Made by a program: the position numbers and the translations under genes
DNA from: Bacillota bacterium
Lineage (GTDB): Bacteria > Bacillota > Clostridia > Christensenellales > UMGS416
DNA length: 64,000 bases
NCBI GenBank assembly: GCA_023435705.1
Contig: JAEYRH010000001.1
Coordinates: 40,977 to 104,976 of the forward strand
Direction: 5' to 3'
The notes under the pieces: generated by a model
What the model was told of the DNA's origin: nothing
Database searches by the model: none
The model's input: the letters and a program-made list of their open reading frames with translations, nothing else
Shown here: in pieces, positions 34,965 through 42,483 of the stretch
How the letters are laid out: the number at the start of each line of letters is the position of its first letter
Position numbering within the stretch: position 1 is the first letter of the stretch

Positions 34965-35549
34965 ATGGAGATCCAATCGGCTGAGTTTTCGTTTACCGCG
35001 GTCGACGAGGGCGGTTTCCGGCGATCCAGGTTGCCGGAGATTGCCCTTGTGGGCCGATCCAATGTGGGCAAATCCTCATTGATCAATGCCTTCTGCCGCA
35101 AGAAAGCCCTGGCGAGGGTAAGTGGTACACCTGGCAAGACCCGCGAGGTAAATTTTTATCTGCTCAACAACAGCTTTTATCTGGTGGACCTGCCAGGTTA
35201 TGGCTTTGCCAGTGTATCACAGCAGGAAAAGCAGAAGTGGGGCCAGATGATCGAGGGCTATTTCCAAACGTCGCCCAATCTCAAACTCGTATTGTTCCTG
35301 CTGGACATCCGCCGGGAGCCTTCGGAAGAGGACCGCCAGATGGCAGTCTGGATCGAGCACAACGCCCTTGATTACAGGCTGATCGCAACCAAGGCTGACA
35401 AAGTGCCAAAAAGCCAACGGGGGATCGTCTGCCGCAAGCTTTCTGACCAGTTGGGCATGACGTTTCGCAGTGAGGCGATATGCTTCTCTACGCTGGAGAA
35501 GCTGGGCAGGGCTGATCTGCTGAGGGAGATTGGAAAGTCATTGGGTTAA
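34965..35549 (+). CDS. engB: Ribosome biogenesis GTPase EngB (YsxC/YihA)
   Basis: 194 residues, small GTPase needed for 50S subunit assembly. G1 GRSNVGKSS (about 27-35), G2 region around SGTPGKTREVNFY with the switch Thr, G3 DLPGYG, G4 TKADK (about 145), G5 near SEAICFSTL. The ATG lies within the end region of lon (TAGTATG), so translation is coupled; lon-engB is a common pair in Bacillota. Confidence 0.96.
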   Translation: MEIQSAEFSFTAVDEGGFRRSRLPEIALVGRSNVGKSSLINAFCRKKALARVSGTPGKTREVNFYLLNNSFYLVDLPGYGFASVSQQEKQKWGQMIEGYFQTSPNLKLVLFLLDIRREPSEEDRQMAVWIEHNALDYRLIATKADKVPKSQRGIVCRKLSDQLGMTFRSEAICFSTLEKLGRADLLREIGKSLG

Positions 35550-35576
35550 CAGAGAATTGATTGTCAAAGAAATTTC

Positions 35577-35606
35577 TTGACAGCCGTTCCATCAATATGT
35601 TAATAT
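35577..35606 (+). promoter_or_regulatory. Promoter of the infC-rpmI-rplT operon
   Basis: TTGACA (35577-35582) and TAATAT (35601-35606) with 18 bases between, or TTAATA at 17. It starts 28 bases after the engB stop, giving a leader of about 120 bases before infC. Confidence 0.7.
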
Positions 35607-35621
35607 TTGATGCACAAAGCA

Positions 35622-35720
35622 GAAGCACCCGCTTCTCACCTGCCGGCTATGCCAGGCTGGTTATGAATTTGAAAGCAAGACTGCATTCAAGCGGGTATTT
35701 TTGCCCGCTTGATTTTTTTT
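35622..35720 (+). ncRNA. infC leader attenuator (L20-leader-like)
   Basis: A terminator hairpin, TCAAGCGGG with CCCGCTTGA (35687-35695, 35704-35712), is followed by eight T. Upstream, ACCCGCTT (35627-35634) is the exact complement of AAGCGGGT (35689-35696) and would block the terminator. A third hairpin, GAAGC-ACCC-GCTTC (35622-35635), hides that antiterminator strand. This three-way switch just before infC-rpmI-rplT is the architecture of firmicute leaders sensed by ribosomal protein L20, an assignment by analogy. Confidence 0.82.
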
Positions 35721-35733
35721 GGGGGTGTGAGCA

Positions 35734-36255
35734 ATTAGCCAGGAGCGCGCAATTAACGAAGAGATTCGCGCAAAAGAGGTGCGCCTGATCGGTGAGGACA
35801 ATGCCCAGCTGGGCATCATGTCACGCAGAGACGCGTTGGCCATCGCGGAGGAAAAGAGCTTGGATCTGGTGCTGATCGCGCCGGATGCCGATCCGCCCGT
35901 CTGCAGGATTATGGACTATGGCAAGTTCCGGTTTGAGCAGGCCAAGAAGGAAAAAGAGGCCCGTAAAAACCAGAACATCACGGAGCTTAAGGAAGTGCGG
36001 CTGTCGGCCACGATTGAGGAGCATGACATTGACATCAAGGCCAAGTCTGCAATCAAATTCCTGAGCGAGGGTGACAAGGTCAAGGTGGGCATCCGTTTCC
36101 ATGGGCGCCAGCAAACCCACCCGGAAATCGGCTACAACGTTATGAACGTCTTCTTCACCAAGGTGGAGGAAGTCGGTATCATCGAAAGAAGGCCCATTCA
36201 GGAGGGCCGTAACATGCACATGATACTGGCTCCCCGCGTCAAAGTTAAGAAGTAA
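35734..36255 (+). CDS. infC: Translation initiation factor IF-3
   Basis: 173 residues, binds the 30S subunit and proofreads start codons. The protein reads ISQERAINEEIRAKEVRLIG at its start, then DALAIAEEKSLDLVLIAPDADPPVCRIMDYGKF and the C-terminal domain. In-frame TGA at 35728 excludes a further upstream start. The first plausible codon is ATT at 35734, 6 bases after GGGGGTG; no ATG, GTG or TTG opens the conserved N-terminus. AUU starts of infC are known to let IF-3 repress its own synthesis. A start at GTG 35779 would remove the conserved INEEIRAKEV. Confidence 0.93.
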   Translation: MSQERAINEEIRAKEVRLIGEDNAQLGIMSRRDALAIAEEKSLDLVLIAPDADPPVCRIMDYGKFRFEQAKKEKEARKNQNITELKEVRLSATIEEHDIDIKAKSAIKFLSEGDKVKVGIRFHGRQQTHPEIGYNVMNVFFTKVEEVGIIERRPIQEGRNMHMILAPRVKVKK

Positions 36256-36272
36256 GGAAGGGGGAAAACACA

Positions 36273-36470
36273 ATGCCGAAACTCAAGACCCATAAAGCCG
36301 CCTCCAAGAGGTTCACCATTACCGGCGGCGGCAAAATCAAGAGGGCTTGCGCGTTCAAGAACCACAAATTGAACGGCAAAACCCGCAAGACCAAGCGCAA
36401 CCTGCGCCACGGCGGTTATGTGAGCGAGCAGGAAGCATCCGTCGTAAAAAAGCTGATCCCATACCAGTGA
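36273..36470 (+). CDS. rpmI: 50S ribosomal protein L35
   Basis: 65 residues, basic. The start PKLKTHKAASKRFTITGGG and KNHKLNGKTRKTKRNLR are typical. AAGGAAGGGGG precedes the ATG. Second gene of the infC operon. Confidence 0.97.
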   Translation: MPKLKTHKAASKRFTITGGGKIKRACAFKNHKLNGKTRKTKRNLRHGGYVSEQEASVVKKLIPYQ

Positions 36471-36510
36471 GCGCCTGAAGCGCAGTAATCGAAAGGAAGA
36501 GTGATTCTCA

Positions 36511-36870
36511 ATGGCAAGGATCAAACGCGCAGTTAACGCTGTAAAAAAGCGCAGGAAGATCATGAAGCTGTCTAAGGGTTTCTACGGCGCCCGCAGCAAG
36601 CAATATCGCATCGCCAAATCTGCCGTGATGAAGGCACTGGCCCATGCTTATGAGGGCCGCAAACACAGGAAGAGGGATTTCCGCTCTCTGTGGATCATTC
36701 GCATCAACGCCGCCGCCCGCATCAACGGCATCTCTTATAGCCGCCTGATGAACGGCCTGAAGAAGGCCGGGGTGGAAGTGAACCGCAAGCTCCTGGCGGA
36801 TCTGGCCGTTCACGATATGAAGGCATTTGAGAGCCTGGTGAACACCGCCAAGAAGGCTCTGATCGCCTGA
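36511..36870 (+). CDS. rplT: 50S ribosomal protein L20
   Basis: 119 residues, 23S rRNA-binding and early-assembly protein; in Bacillota its free form represses this operon through the leader. Seen: ARIKRAVNAVKKRRKIMKLSKGFYG and WIIRINAAARINGISYSRL, both diagnostic. AAAGGAAGAG upstream of the ATG. Third gene of the operon, ended by a terminator 20 bases on. Confidence 0.98.
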   Translation: MARIKRAVNAVKKRRKIMKLSKGFYGARSKQYRIAKSAVMKALAHAYEGRKHRKRDFRSLWIIRINAAARINGISYSRLMNGLKKAGVEVNRKLLADLAVHDMKAFESLVNTAKKALIA

Positions 36871-36888
36871 TCTTGATTGGCAAACGAT

Positions 36889-36920
36889 AAGCCCTGTGCC
36901 ACACCGGTGCAGGGCTTTTT
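36889..36920 (+). terminator. Terminator of the infC-rpmI-rplT operon
   Basis: AAGCCCTG (36889-36896) pairs with CAGGGCTT (36910-36917), with an inner GTGCC/GGTGC stem, then TTT. Confidence 0.88.
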
Positions 36921-36989
36921 CATTACTCTTCTATGCTAAGGATACATCAACACTAAATGTCATGTAATGGTGTATCGAAGAGTTGAAAA

Positions 36990-36998
36990 TGCTATAAT
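36990..36998 (+). promoter_or_regulatory. Promoter of the unknown gene at 37049
   Basis: TGC-TATAAT, an extended -10 with perfect hexamer (36993-36998). The coding start is 51 bases downstream. Confidence 0.55.
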
Positions 36999-37048
36999 CT
37001 TCAATATAAATCATCGTTCAATAATCCTACTTGAGGGGTGGAATCATA

Positions 37049-37747
37049 TTGTTTATTGAATGTATGGATTTCTATGAAACCGAAACAGGATTCCTGCCTA
37101 AATCACTTGATTTAGTTAAAATCGACCTGACCAGTGGGAAACTTGTTGTTAAGGCCCATGAAAAAGAGATCTACTTGATATCTAGCCAACTAGTCATGGC
37201 AAAAGTACATAGAGACAATCAAGGAGTTTATCCATTTTCCAAGATGGATTTTTTGTCACACAAATTGCAGGAGATTATCTTTCCGCAGTCTGTGCCCAAA
37301 ATCCACCTCGCACTTTTTGAGAGTGAGGATAGCCCCATATTCTTGTTGGAAAGGATTCATCTGGATAAGCTTCATATTGCATACAACCTTCAGAGGCAGA
37401 TTTATCACAAATCATGTGGAATGGATTATTATTATGACCCGGTATTTTTGAAGCTCGATGAAAACGATGATATGGATGCTCTGGCAAGAGTGCATTCTGA
37501 GAAAGTTGAAAGAATGCAGAGAGATTATGCTTATCTGCTAGACAAGTATGGAATTGCATTTGATCACTCAGGGGTAAATATTACATGGAGAGAGCATGAT
37601 ACTCCAGTTTCTGTTGAGGTGCACAAATGCAGGAGGAATTATCTGTTTGACTACGAAAGGTGCCGACAGTATTTCAGCAGCTTGGAGGCCGGTGAAACGA
37701 AAGATGATGCATTGACCATTATCGATAGGATCGGGCAGCTGCAATGA
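37049..37747 (+). CDS. Hypothetical protein in an AT-richer patch
   Basis: 232 residues, no membrane segment and no motif I recognise. Features: YETETGFLPKSLDLVKIDL near the start, several aromatic-rich helices (LHIAYNLQRQIYHKSCGMDYYY) and four scattered Cys. Base composition is visibly more AT-rich than the ribosomal genes before it and the methyltransferase after it. TTG start at 37049 lies 9 bases after AGGGGTGG. Its stop overlaps the GNAT start (ATGA), so the two are translationally coupled. Possibly acquired. Confidence 0.72.
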   Translation: MFIECMDFYETETGFLPKSLDLVKIDLTSGKLVVKAHEKEIYLISSQLVMAKVHRDNQGVYPFSKMDFLSHKLQEIIFPQSVPKIHLALFESEDSPIFLLERIHLDKLHIAYNLQRQIYHKSCGMDYYYDPVFLKLDENDDMDALARVHSEKVERMQRDYAYLLDKYGIAFDHSGVNITWREHDTPVSVEVHKCRRNYLFDYERCRQYFSSLEAGETKDDALTIIDRIGQLQ

Positions 37748-38262
37748 AAACACTGGAGACGGAGCGTTTATTACTTAGAGACTGGCAAGAAAATGATGCG
37801 GCAGATTGCTTTGCTCTTTGGAGAAACCCTGAAGTTGAGCATGCCGGTTGGACCGTGAAAAATAGCATGGAAGAAATCAATGATGCCATTCATGCTTGGC
37901 TGCAATGTCAGGAGTCCTGGGCAATAACACTTAAGGACAATGGCTCTGTGATCGGTGCTGTTTTTCTAAGTGACATCGGCCGCCACTCACGATATCGGGA
38001 GCTGGAATACGCCATCATCGAGGATCAATGGAATAGGGGCTACGCCACTGAAGCGGTCAATGCTGTACTCAAGCATGCGTTCTTGGATATGGAGTTGCTC
38101 GTCGTGGCAGCGGCATGTTATGACTACAACAAAAGGTCTATCCGTGTGATCGAAAAGTGTGGGTTCAAATATGAAGGCACACTTCGGAAATATAGTCGGA
38201 ACCTGTCCAACAGCATTCGTTATTCCATGCTCAGAGAAGAGTGGGAACAACTGCATGGCTGA
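37744..38262 (+). CDS. GNAT acetyltransferase, RimJ/RimL type
   Basis: 172 residues. Opens LETERLLLRDWQENDAADCF as in RimJ/RimL and has GAVFLSDIGRHSRYRELEYAI, then the acetyl-CoA loop DQWNRGYATEAVNAVL and NKRSIRVIEKCGFKYEGTLRK. May acetylate a protein N-terminus or small amine. Overlaps the preceding unknown gene by 4 bases, so the pair forms one unit inserted between rplT and the SpoU methyltransferase. Confidence 0.9.
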   Translation: MKTLETERLLLRDWQENDAADCFALWRNPEVEHAGWTVKNSMEEINDAIHAWLQCQESWAITLKDNGSVIGAVFLSDIGRHSRYRELEYAIIEDQWNRGYATEAVNAVLKHAFLDMELLVVAAACYDYNKRSIRVIEKCGFKYEGTLRKYSRNLSNSIRYSMLREEWEQLHG

Positions 38263-38294
38263 TGTGACGGTTATTGGAAGGAGCTTCTGATGAT

Positions 38295-39089
38295 ATGAAA
38301 CAAATAACCAGCGCTGAAAATGATTTATTCAAAGCAATCAAGGTGCTCCAATCCGCAAAAGGACGGCGGGAGCAGAGTTTGTTTCTTGCCGAAGGCCCCC
38401 ATCTGGCCGAGGAAGCCATGAGCTCAAGTTTGACAGTTCGATATATCGTGGTGCGGGAGACAGACGTTGAACGGTTTTCCGGGTTGATTGCCCAGGCGGA
38501 GAAGGCAGAGGCAGAAGCGCTTTCGCTCTCGCCAAGGCTCTTTGATGCTCTGGCTGATACAGGCAGCCCGCAGGGTGTGCTTGCTGTGGTGGAGATCCGC
38601 TGGCGTGATCTTTCGGAGCAGGAGCCCATACAATCACCTCTGGCTGTGGTGTTGGAGCGGGTGCAGGACCCCGGAAATGTGGGCACGATACTGCGCACTG
38701 CACTGGCTGTAGGCGCGGCCTTCGCCGTGCTCACCGACGACTGCGCCGACCCGTGGTCTCCAAAGGTGGTGCGTGCGTCACAAGGCGCCGTGCTGCACCT
38801 GCCGCTGGTGCGATGCGCCGGAGCGGGGGAGGCCATAAGTGCATTGAGCCGTGATGGCTGGCTCACCGCCTGCGGGCACCTTCAGGGTGAAGATTTCTTC
38901 TCCCGGCAAAGCAGCCCTCGCACGGCATTGGTGATCGGTAACGAGGCGAGCGGGATCACTGAGGAAACCGCTTCAGCCTGCGCAGCCCGATGGAAACTGC
39001 CCATGCCGGGGAAAGCAGAATCGTTGAACGCCGCTGTGGCAGCCGGCGTGATGCTCTATGATCTGTGGCGCGAGCATGCATCTGATTGA
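38295..39089 (+). CDS. SpoU/TrmH family RNA 2'-O-methyltransferase
   Basis: 264 residues. N-terminal substrate-binding domain (SAKGRREQSLFLAEGPHLAEEAM) and the knotted SPOUT domain with motif 1 LERVQDPGNVGTILRTA, motif 2 VIGNEASGI and motif 3 MPGKAESLNAAVAAGVMLYDLWR. Modifies rRNA or tRNA ribose; a gene of this type follows rplT in many Clostridia. ATG at 38295 has GGAAGGAG upstream; the longer TTG reading is not supported. Confidence 0.92.
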   Translation: MKQITSAENDLFKAIKVLQSAKGRREQSLFLAEGPHLAEEAMSSSLTVRYIVVRETDVERFSGLIAQAEKAEAEALSLSPRLFDALADTGSPQGVLAVVEIRWRDLSEQEPIQSPLAVVLERVQDPGNVGTILRTALAVGAAFAVLTDDCADPWSPKVVRASQGAVLHLPLVRCAGAGEAISALSRDGWLTACGHLQGEDFFSRQSSPRTALVIGNEASGITEETASACAARWKLPMPGKAESLNAAVAAGVMLYDLWREHASD

Positions 39090-39114
39090 TTCCAGTCCAG
39101 GTCAGCACTATAAT
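39086..39114 (+). promoter_or_regulatory. Promoter of the epimerase gene
   Basis: TTGATT (39086-39091, overlapping the methyltransferase stop), 17 bases, TATAAT (39109-39114); start codon 30 bases on. Confidence 0.75.
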
Positions 39115-39143
39115 ACAGGTAATAACTGGTTGGAGGGAACTCA

Positions 39144-40157
39144 ATGGCGATGAAGGTTCTGTTCATCGGCGGCACAGGGCTGATCAGCACGGCAGTATCG
39201 GAGTTGGCAGTGCAAAAAGGGATTGAGCTGTATCTGCTCAACCGGGGCAACCGGCCTGGGTTCGTGCCGCAAGGGGCAAAGGTGCTGCAGGGTGACATCA
39301 ATGACGCTGCACAGATGAAATCACTTCTGGGAAATCTGCATTTTGATTCCGTTGTGGATTGGATCGCGTTTGAGCCAAAGGCAATTGAGCGTGACATTAC
39401 GCTGTTTTCCGGCCGCACCGATCAGTATATTTTCATCAGCTCCGCAGCCACTTATCAGCGGGAGGCGACACAATATCTGATCGACGAGGCCGCCCCGCAG
39501 CACAATCCCGGCTGGGACTACGCGATGAACAAAATCGCCTGTGAGCAACGTCTGATGGAGGAATATCGCAAGAGTGCTTTCCCGGTGGTGATTGTGCGCC
39601 CGTCCCACACCTATGGCCTCACCAGCATCCCATTTGCACTGTCCAGCTGGGCCAGGCCGTGGACGATTGTGGACCGCATGCTCCGGGGTAAGCCGATCAT
39701 TATCCCCGGTGACGGCACATCCCTATGGTCCATCACGCACAATTCCGACTTTGCCAAAGGCTTCGTGGGTTTGCTGGGCAACACAATGGCGCTGGGCCAC
39801 TCATTCCACATCACCTCCGATGAGGTGAAGACCTGGGATCAATACGCCCGCATCATCGGGCAGGCAGTGGGTGCAACTCCCAAGCTGATGCACATCGCGT
39901 CGGACACGATCGTGCACTTCATGCCCGATCAGGTGGGCCCGCTGCTGGGTGACACCTGCCGCACCTGCATCCTGGATAATAGCAAGATCAAAAAATTTGT
40001 GCCAGGTTATGTGGCAACCACCAATTTCGAGACCGGCATTCGGATGACCATCGACTATTTCAACGCCCACCCGGAGCTTAAGCTGGTGGACGAGGAAGTC
40101 AATGCCAGGATGGACAGCCTGATCGCCAGATATAATCATTTCCTTGAACAACTCTAG
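39144..40157 (+). CDS. NAD-dependent epimerase/dehydratase family protein
   Basis: 337 residues, extended short-chain dehydrogenase fold. Nucleotide-binding FIGGTGLIS near residue 8; sugar-nucleotide-epimerase-like ISSAATYQREA. The catalytic Tyr-x3-Lys position reads YAMNK (about residue 127-131), which keeps Tyr and Lys. RPSHTYG and GDGTSLWSITHNSDFAKGFVGLL resemble the group that includes plant CSP41 and bacterial reductases. GGAGGG before the ATG. Substrate unknown; not in a sugar cluster. Confidence 0.88.
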   Translation: MAMKVLFIGGTGLISTAVSELAVQKGIELYLLNRGNRPGFVPQGAKVLQGDINDAAQMKSLLGNLHFDSVVDWIAFEPKAIERDITLFSGRTDQYIFISSAATYQREATQYLIDEAAPQHNPGWDYAMNKIACEQRLMEEYRKSAFPVVIVRPSHTYGLTSIPFALSSWARPWTIVDRMLRGKPIIIPGDGTSLWSITHNSDFAKGFVGLLGNTMALGHSFHITSDEVKTWDQYARIIGQAVGATPKLMHIASDTIVHFMPDQVGPLLGDTCRTCILDNSKIKKFVPGYVATTNFETGIRMTIDYFNAHPELKLVDEEVNARMDSLIARYNHFLEQL

Positions 40158-40181
40158 CAGGCGTTGACCGCTTATTCTACT

Positions 40182-41321
40182 TCACCCATGCCGTGCGATG
40201 CTTCGCACGGCTTTTATTGCAGCCCGCACGTCTTCCTGCGTGGTGAAAGGGCCCACGCTAAAGCGGATCGCACCGCGTTTGTCCGTGCCTAGAAACCGGT
40301 GCGCCAACGGCGCGCAGTGTAGCCCTGCCCGGCAAGCAATGCCATATTCGGCATAGAGGCGATCGGTGGCAACAGGGGGGTCCAGGCTTCCGATGTTACA
40401 TGTGATCACGCCGACCCTTGGCTTATCCGGTGCCGGGCCATAGAGCGCCACGCCATTGATGCCACTTAACCCTTCCCAGAGATCTTCCGTTCTTTTTTTC
40501 TCCACCGCCAGGATCTGGTTGAGGTTCTTGATCACAAATTCGGCTCCGGCGTGCATACCCGCGATGGCCGGAGTGGGTGCGGTGCCGCTCTCATACCGAT
40601 CCGGCATATCCAGCGGCTGGGTGAGCAGCATGCTGGAGCTGCCAGTGCCGCCCTCCCGCAGAGGGATTGGGGCGGAGCTCTCACCGATATAGAGGCCTCC
40701 GGCGCCTTGAGGGCCCAGCAGGCCCTTGTGGCCGGGGAATGCGTAAAGGTCAATACCAGGCGTGGAAAGACACACGGGAATGCAGCCTGCCGATTGGGCA
40801 CCGTCCACCAAAAGGGGCACTGCCTTGTGATAGCAGACATCGGCGATGGCCTCCACCGGCTGCACTGCGCCTGTCACATTGGATGCCTGACTGACCACCA
40901 CCAACTTGGTGTCCGTGTTGATTTCCCGGGTAATATCCGCAGGCTCGATGAAGCCGTCTTCGTGAGGGGACACGATGGACAGCGAGATGAACTGCTTTTC
41001 CTTCATTGTGTGCAGTGGTCGCAGCACTGAGTTGTGTTCCAATGCTGTTGTCACCACATGACCGCCCTCCGGAAGCATGCCCTTGATTGCCTGGTTGAGC
41101 GCATCGGTGCAGCTCATGCAAAACACAAACCGCATTGGGTCTTCCGCTTGGAATAATTTCGCAAGAGAGACCCTGCAGTCAAATATGGCGCGGCCTGCAT
41201 CCAGCGATGCCTGGTGGCCGCTGCGCCCTGGGTTGCCGCAGCGTTCGATGGCTGACACCACTGCCCTGGTGACCGCCTTGGGTTTTGGCATGCTGGTGGC
41301 TGCGTTGTCCAGATAAATCAT
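40182..41321 (-). CDS. Class V aminotransferase, cysteine-desulfurase-like
   Basis: 379 residues, PLP enzyme. Starts IYLDNAATSMPKPKAV; SCTDALNQAIKGM and TTALEHNSVLRPL hold the substrate His; the PLP Lys is in YAFPGHKGLLGPQG; the late Cys in GLHCAPLAHRFLGT fits the persulfide Cys of SufS/CsdA-like enzymes. ATG at 41321 has AGGAGA upstream; the longer frame has no ribosome site. It is divergent from a DUF3343 gene, a frequent partner, suggesting sulfur or selenium delivery rather than housekeeping Fe-S assembly. Confidence 0.9.
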   Translation of the reverse strand: MIYLDNAATSMPKPKAVTRAVVSAIERCGNPGRSGHQASLDAGRAIFDCRVSLAKLFQAEDPMRFVFCMSCTDALNQAIKGMLPEGGHVVTTALEHNSVLRPLHTMKEKQFISLSIVSPHEDGFIEPADITREINTDTKLVVVSQASNVTGAVQPVEAIADVCYHKAVPLLVDGAQSAGCIPVCLSTPGIDLYAFPGHKGLLGPQGAGGLYIGESSAPIPLREGGTGSSSMLLTQPLDMPDRYESGTAPTPAIAGMHAGAEFVIKNLNQILAVEKKRTEDLWEGLSGINGVALYGPAPDKPRVGVITCNIGSLDPPVATDRLYAEYGIACRAGLHCAPLAHRFLGTDKRGAIRFSVGPFTTQEDVRAAIKAVRSIARHG

Positions 41322-41472
41322 ACTGTCATCTCCTGCCTTTGCTCTCATTACCAGTATATTAGCGTTGGGTGGAGGTGGTTCTGACTGTCTGTTCCACCGC
41401 CTCACACTCTGGTATACCGGTAATATCATGGTAGTAGCCGGCCTGACAGCCGGTGCAAGGAGTGTGATCATT

Positions 41473-41763
41473 TTGGCAAATGAACCGTTTGGCTTCGTGG
41501 CCTATCGCTCCAGGCAGCAAACCACCGCGTTGGAGGTTACCCTGAAGAGCCAGGGCATGCGGTGCAGCATCATCAATACCCCCCATGAAATCGGTATGGG
41601 CTGCGGGCTTTCTGTCCGCTTCAATCTGGCTGATTTGGCGGCAGTTTCGGCAACTGTGAGCCATTTGAAACAAAGTGCGTTAATAGGCATTTACAGCGCT
41701 GCCAATGAAAACGGCCGGTTGGTGTTCAAGCCAGTATCCAGGACGATGCGCCACAGCAATTGA
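41473..41763 (+). CDS. DUF3343 protein (putative Se/S carrier-like)
   Basis: 96 residues. FVAYRSRQQTTALEVTLKSQG, then IINTPHEIGMGCGLSVRF: the PHEI-x4-CGL segment with its Cys is the DUF3343 signature. TTG at 41473 is preferred, 10 bases after AAGGAG; ATG at 41428 is in frame without a ribosome site. Partner of the divergent class V aminotransferase 151 bases away. Inference: carries sulfur or selenium released by that enzyme. Confidence 0.8.
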   Translation: MANEPFGFVAYRSRQQTTALEVTLKSQGMRCSIINTPHEIGMGCGLSVRFNLADLAAVSATVSHLKQSALIGIYSAANENGRLVFKPVSRTMRHSN

Positions 41764-41788
41764 TGTTGCATGGGAAAAAGCTTATAAT
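41760..41788 (+). promoter_or_regulatory. nth promoter
   Basis: TTGATG (41760-41765, overlapping the DUF3343 stop), 17 bases, perfect TATAAT (41783-41788). Transcription should begin near 41795, exactly where the palindrome starts. Confidence 0.8.
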
Positions 41789-41794
41789 CATGAA

Positions 41795-41823
41795 TGTTGC
41801 CGAAAACGACGTTTTCGGCAACA
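41795..41823. promoter_or_regulatory. Perfect 29-base palindrome at the nth transcription start
   Basis: TGTTGCCGAAAACG, one central A, then its exact reverse complement. It covers about +1 to +29 of the nth transcript. It could be a repressor operator or a 5' hairpin that stabilises the mRNA. No T-run follows, so it is not a terminator. Confidence 0.75.
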
Positions 41824-41850
41824 CGCATACATATGAAAGGTTGATTGGGA

Positions 41851-42483
41851 ATGGAAGACAATACAATCCTGACCCTATTGGATGTGCTGGAGCGGGAATA
41901 CGCAGACGCTGTCTGCGCCTTACATTTCACAAACCCCTTTGAACTGTTGGTCTCCACGATCCTGTCTGCCCAATGCACAGACAAGCAGGTGAATAAAATC
42001 ACAGAAAAGCTGTTCAAGCGGTTTTCAAGCCCTGAGGATTTCGCCAGCCTCACACCGGAGGAGTTGGAGCCACATATCATGAGCTGCGGCTTTTATAAGA
42101 ACAAGGCCCGCAACATCGTGCTCACCAGCCGGGCATTGCTCGAGCGGTTTGCCGGGGTGGTTCCGCGCACAATGGAGGAGCTGACCTCGCTGCCCGGTGT
42201 GGGCAGGAAAACTGCCAATGTGGTGCTCTCCAACGCATTTGGACAAGACGCCATCGCTGTGGATACCCATGTGTTCCGCGTGACCAACCGCCTTGGGCTG
42301 GTGCAAGCCAAAACTCCGGAGGAGACCGAACGCCAGCTGATGGAGCGTTTGCCGCAGGAGAAGTGGTCGCAGGCGCATCATTGGCTCATCTGGCATGGCA
42401 GGCAGATTTGCCACGCCAGAAAGCCGGAGTGCGCACGCTGCCCGGTGTTCCTCTGGTGCGAGTATCCGGGGAAGGCAGGGTGA
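41851..42483 (+). CDS. nth: Endonuclease III
   Basis: 210 residues, DNA glycosylase/AP lyase that removes oxidised pyrimidines. Helix-hairpin-helix LPGVGRKTANVVL with the catalytic Lys, catalytic Asp in AVDTHVFRVTNRL, and the [4Fe-4S] loop C-x6-C-x2-C-x5-C at the C-terminus (CHARKPECARCPVFLWC). ATG at 41851 with GAAAGG 10 bases upstream. Own promoter with a perfect palindrome. Confidence 0.97.
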   Translation: MEDNTILTLLDVLEREYADAVCALHFTNPFELLVSTILSAQCTDKQVNKITEKLFKRFSSPEDFASLTPEELEPHIMSCGFYKNKARNIVLTSRALLERFAGVVPRTMEELTSLPGVGRKTANVVLSNAFGQDAIAVDTHVFRVTNRLGLVQAKTPEETERQLMERLPQEKWSQAHHWLIWHGRQICHARKPECARCPVFLWCEYPGKAG

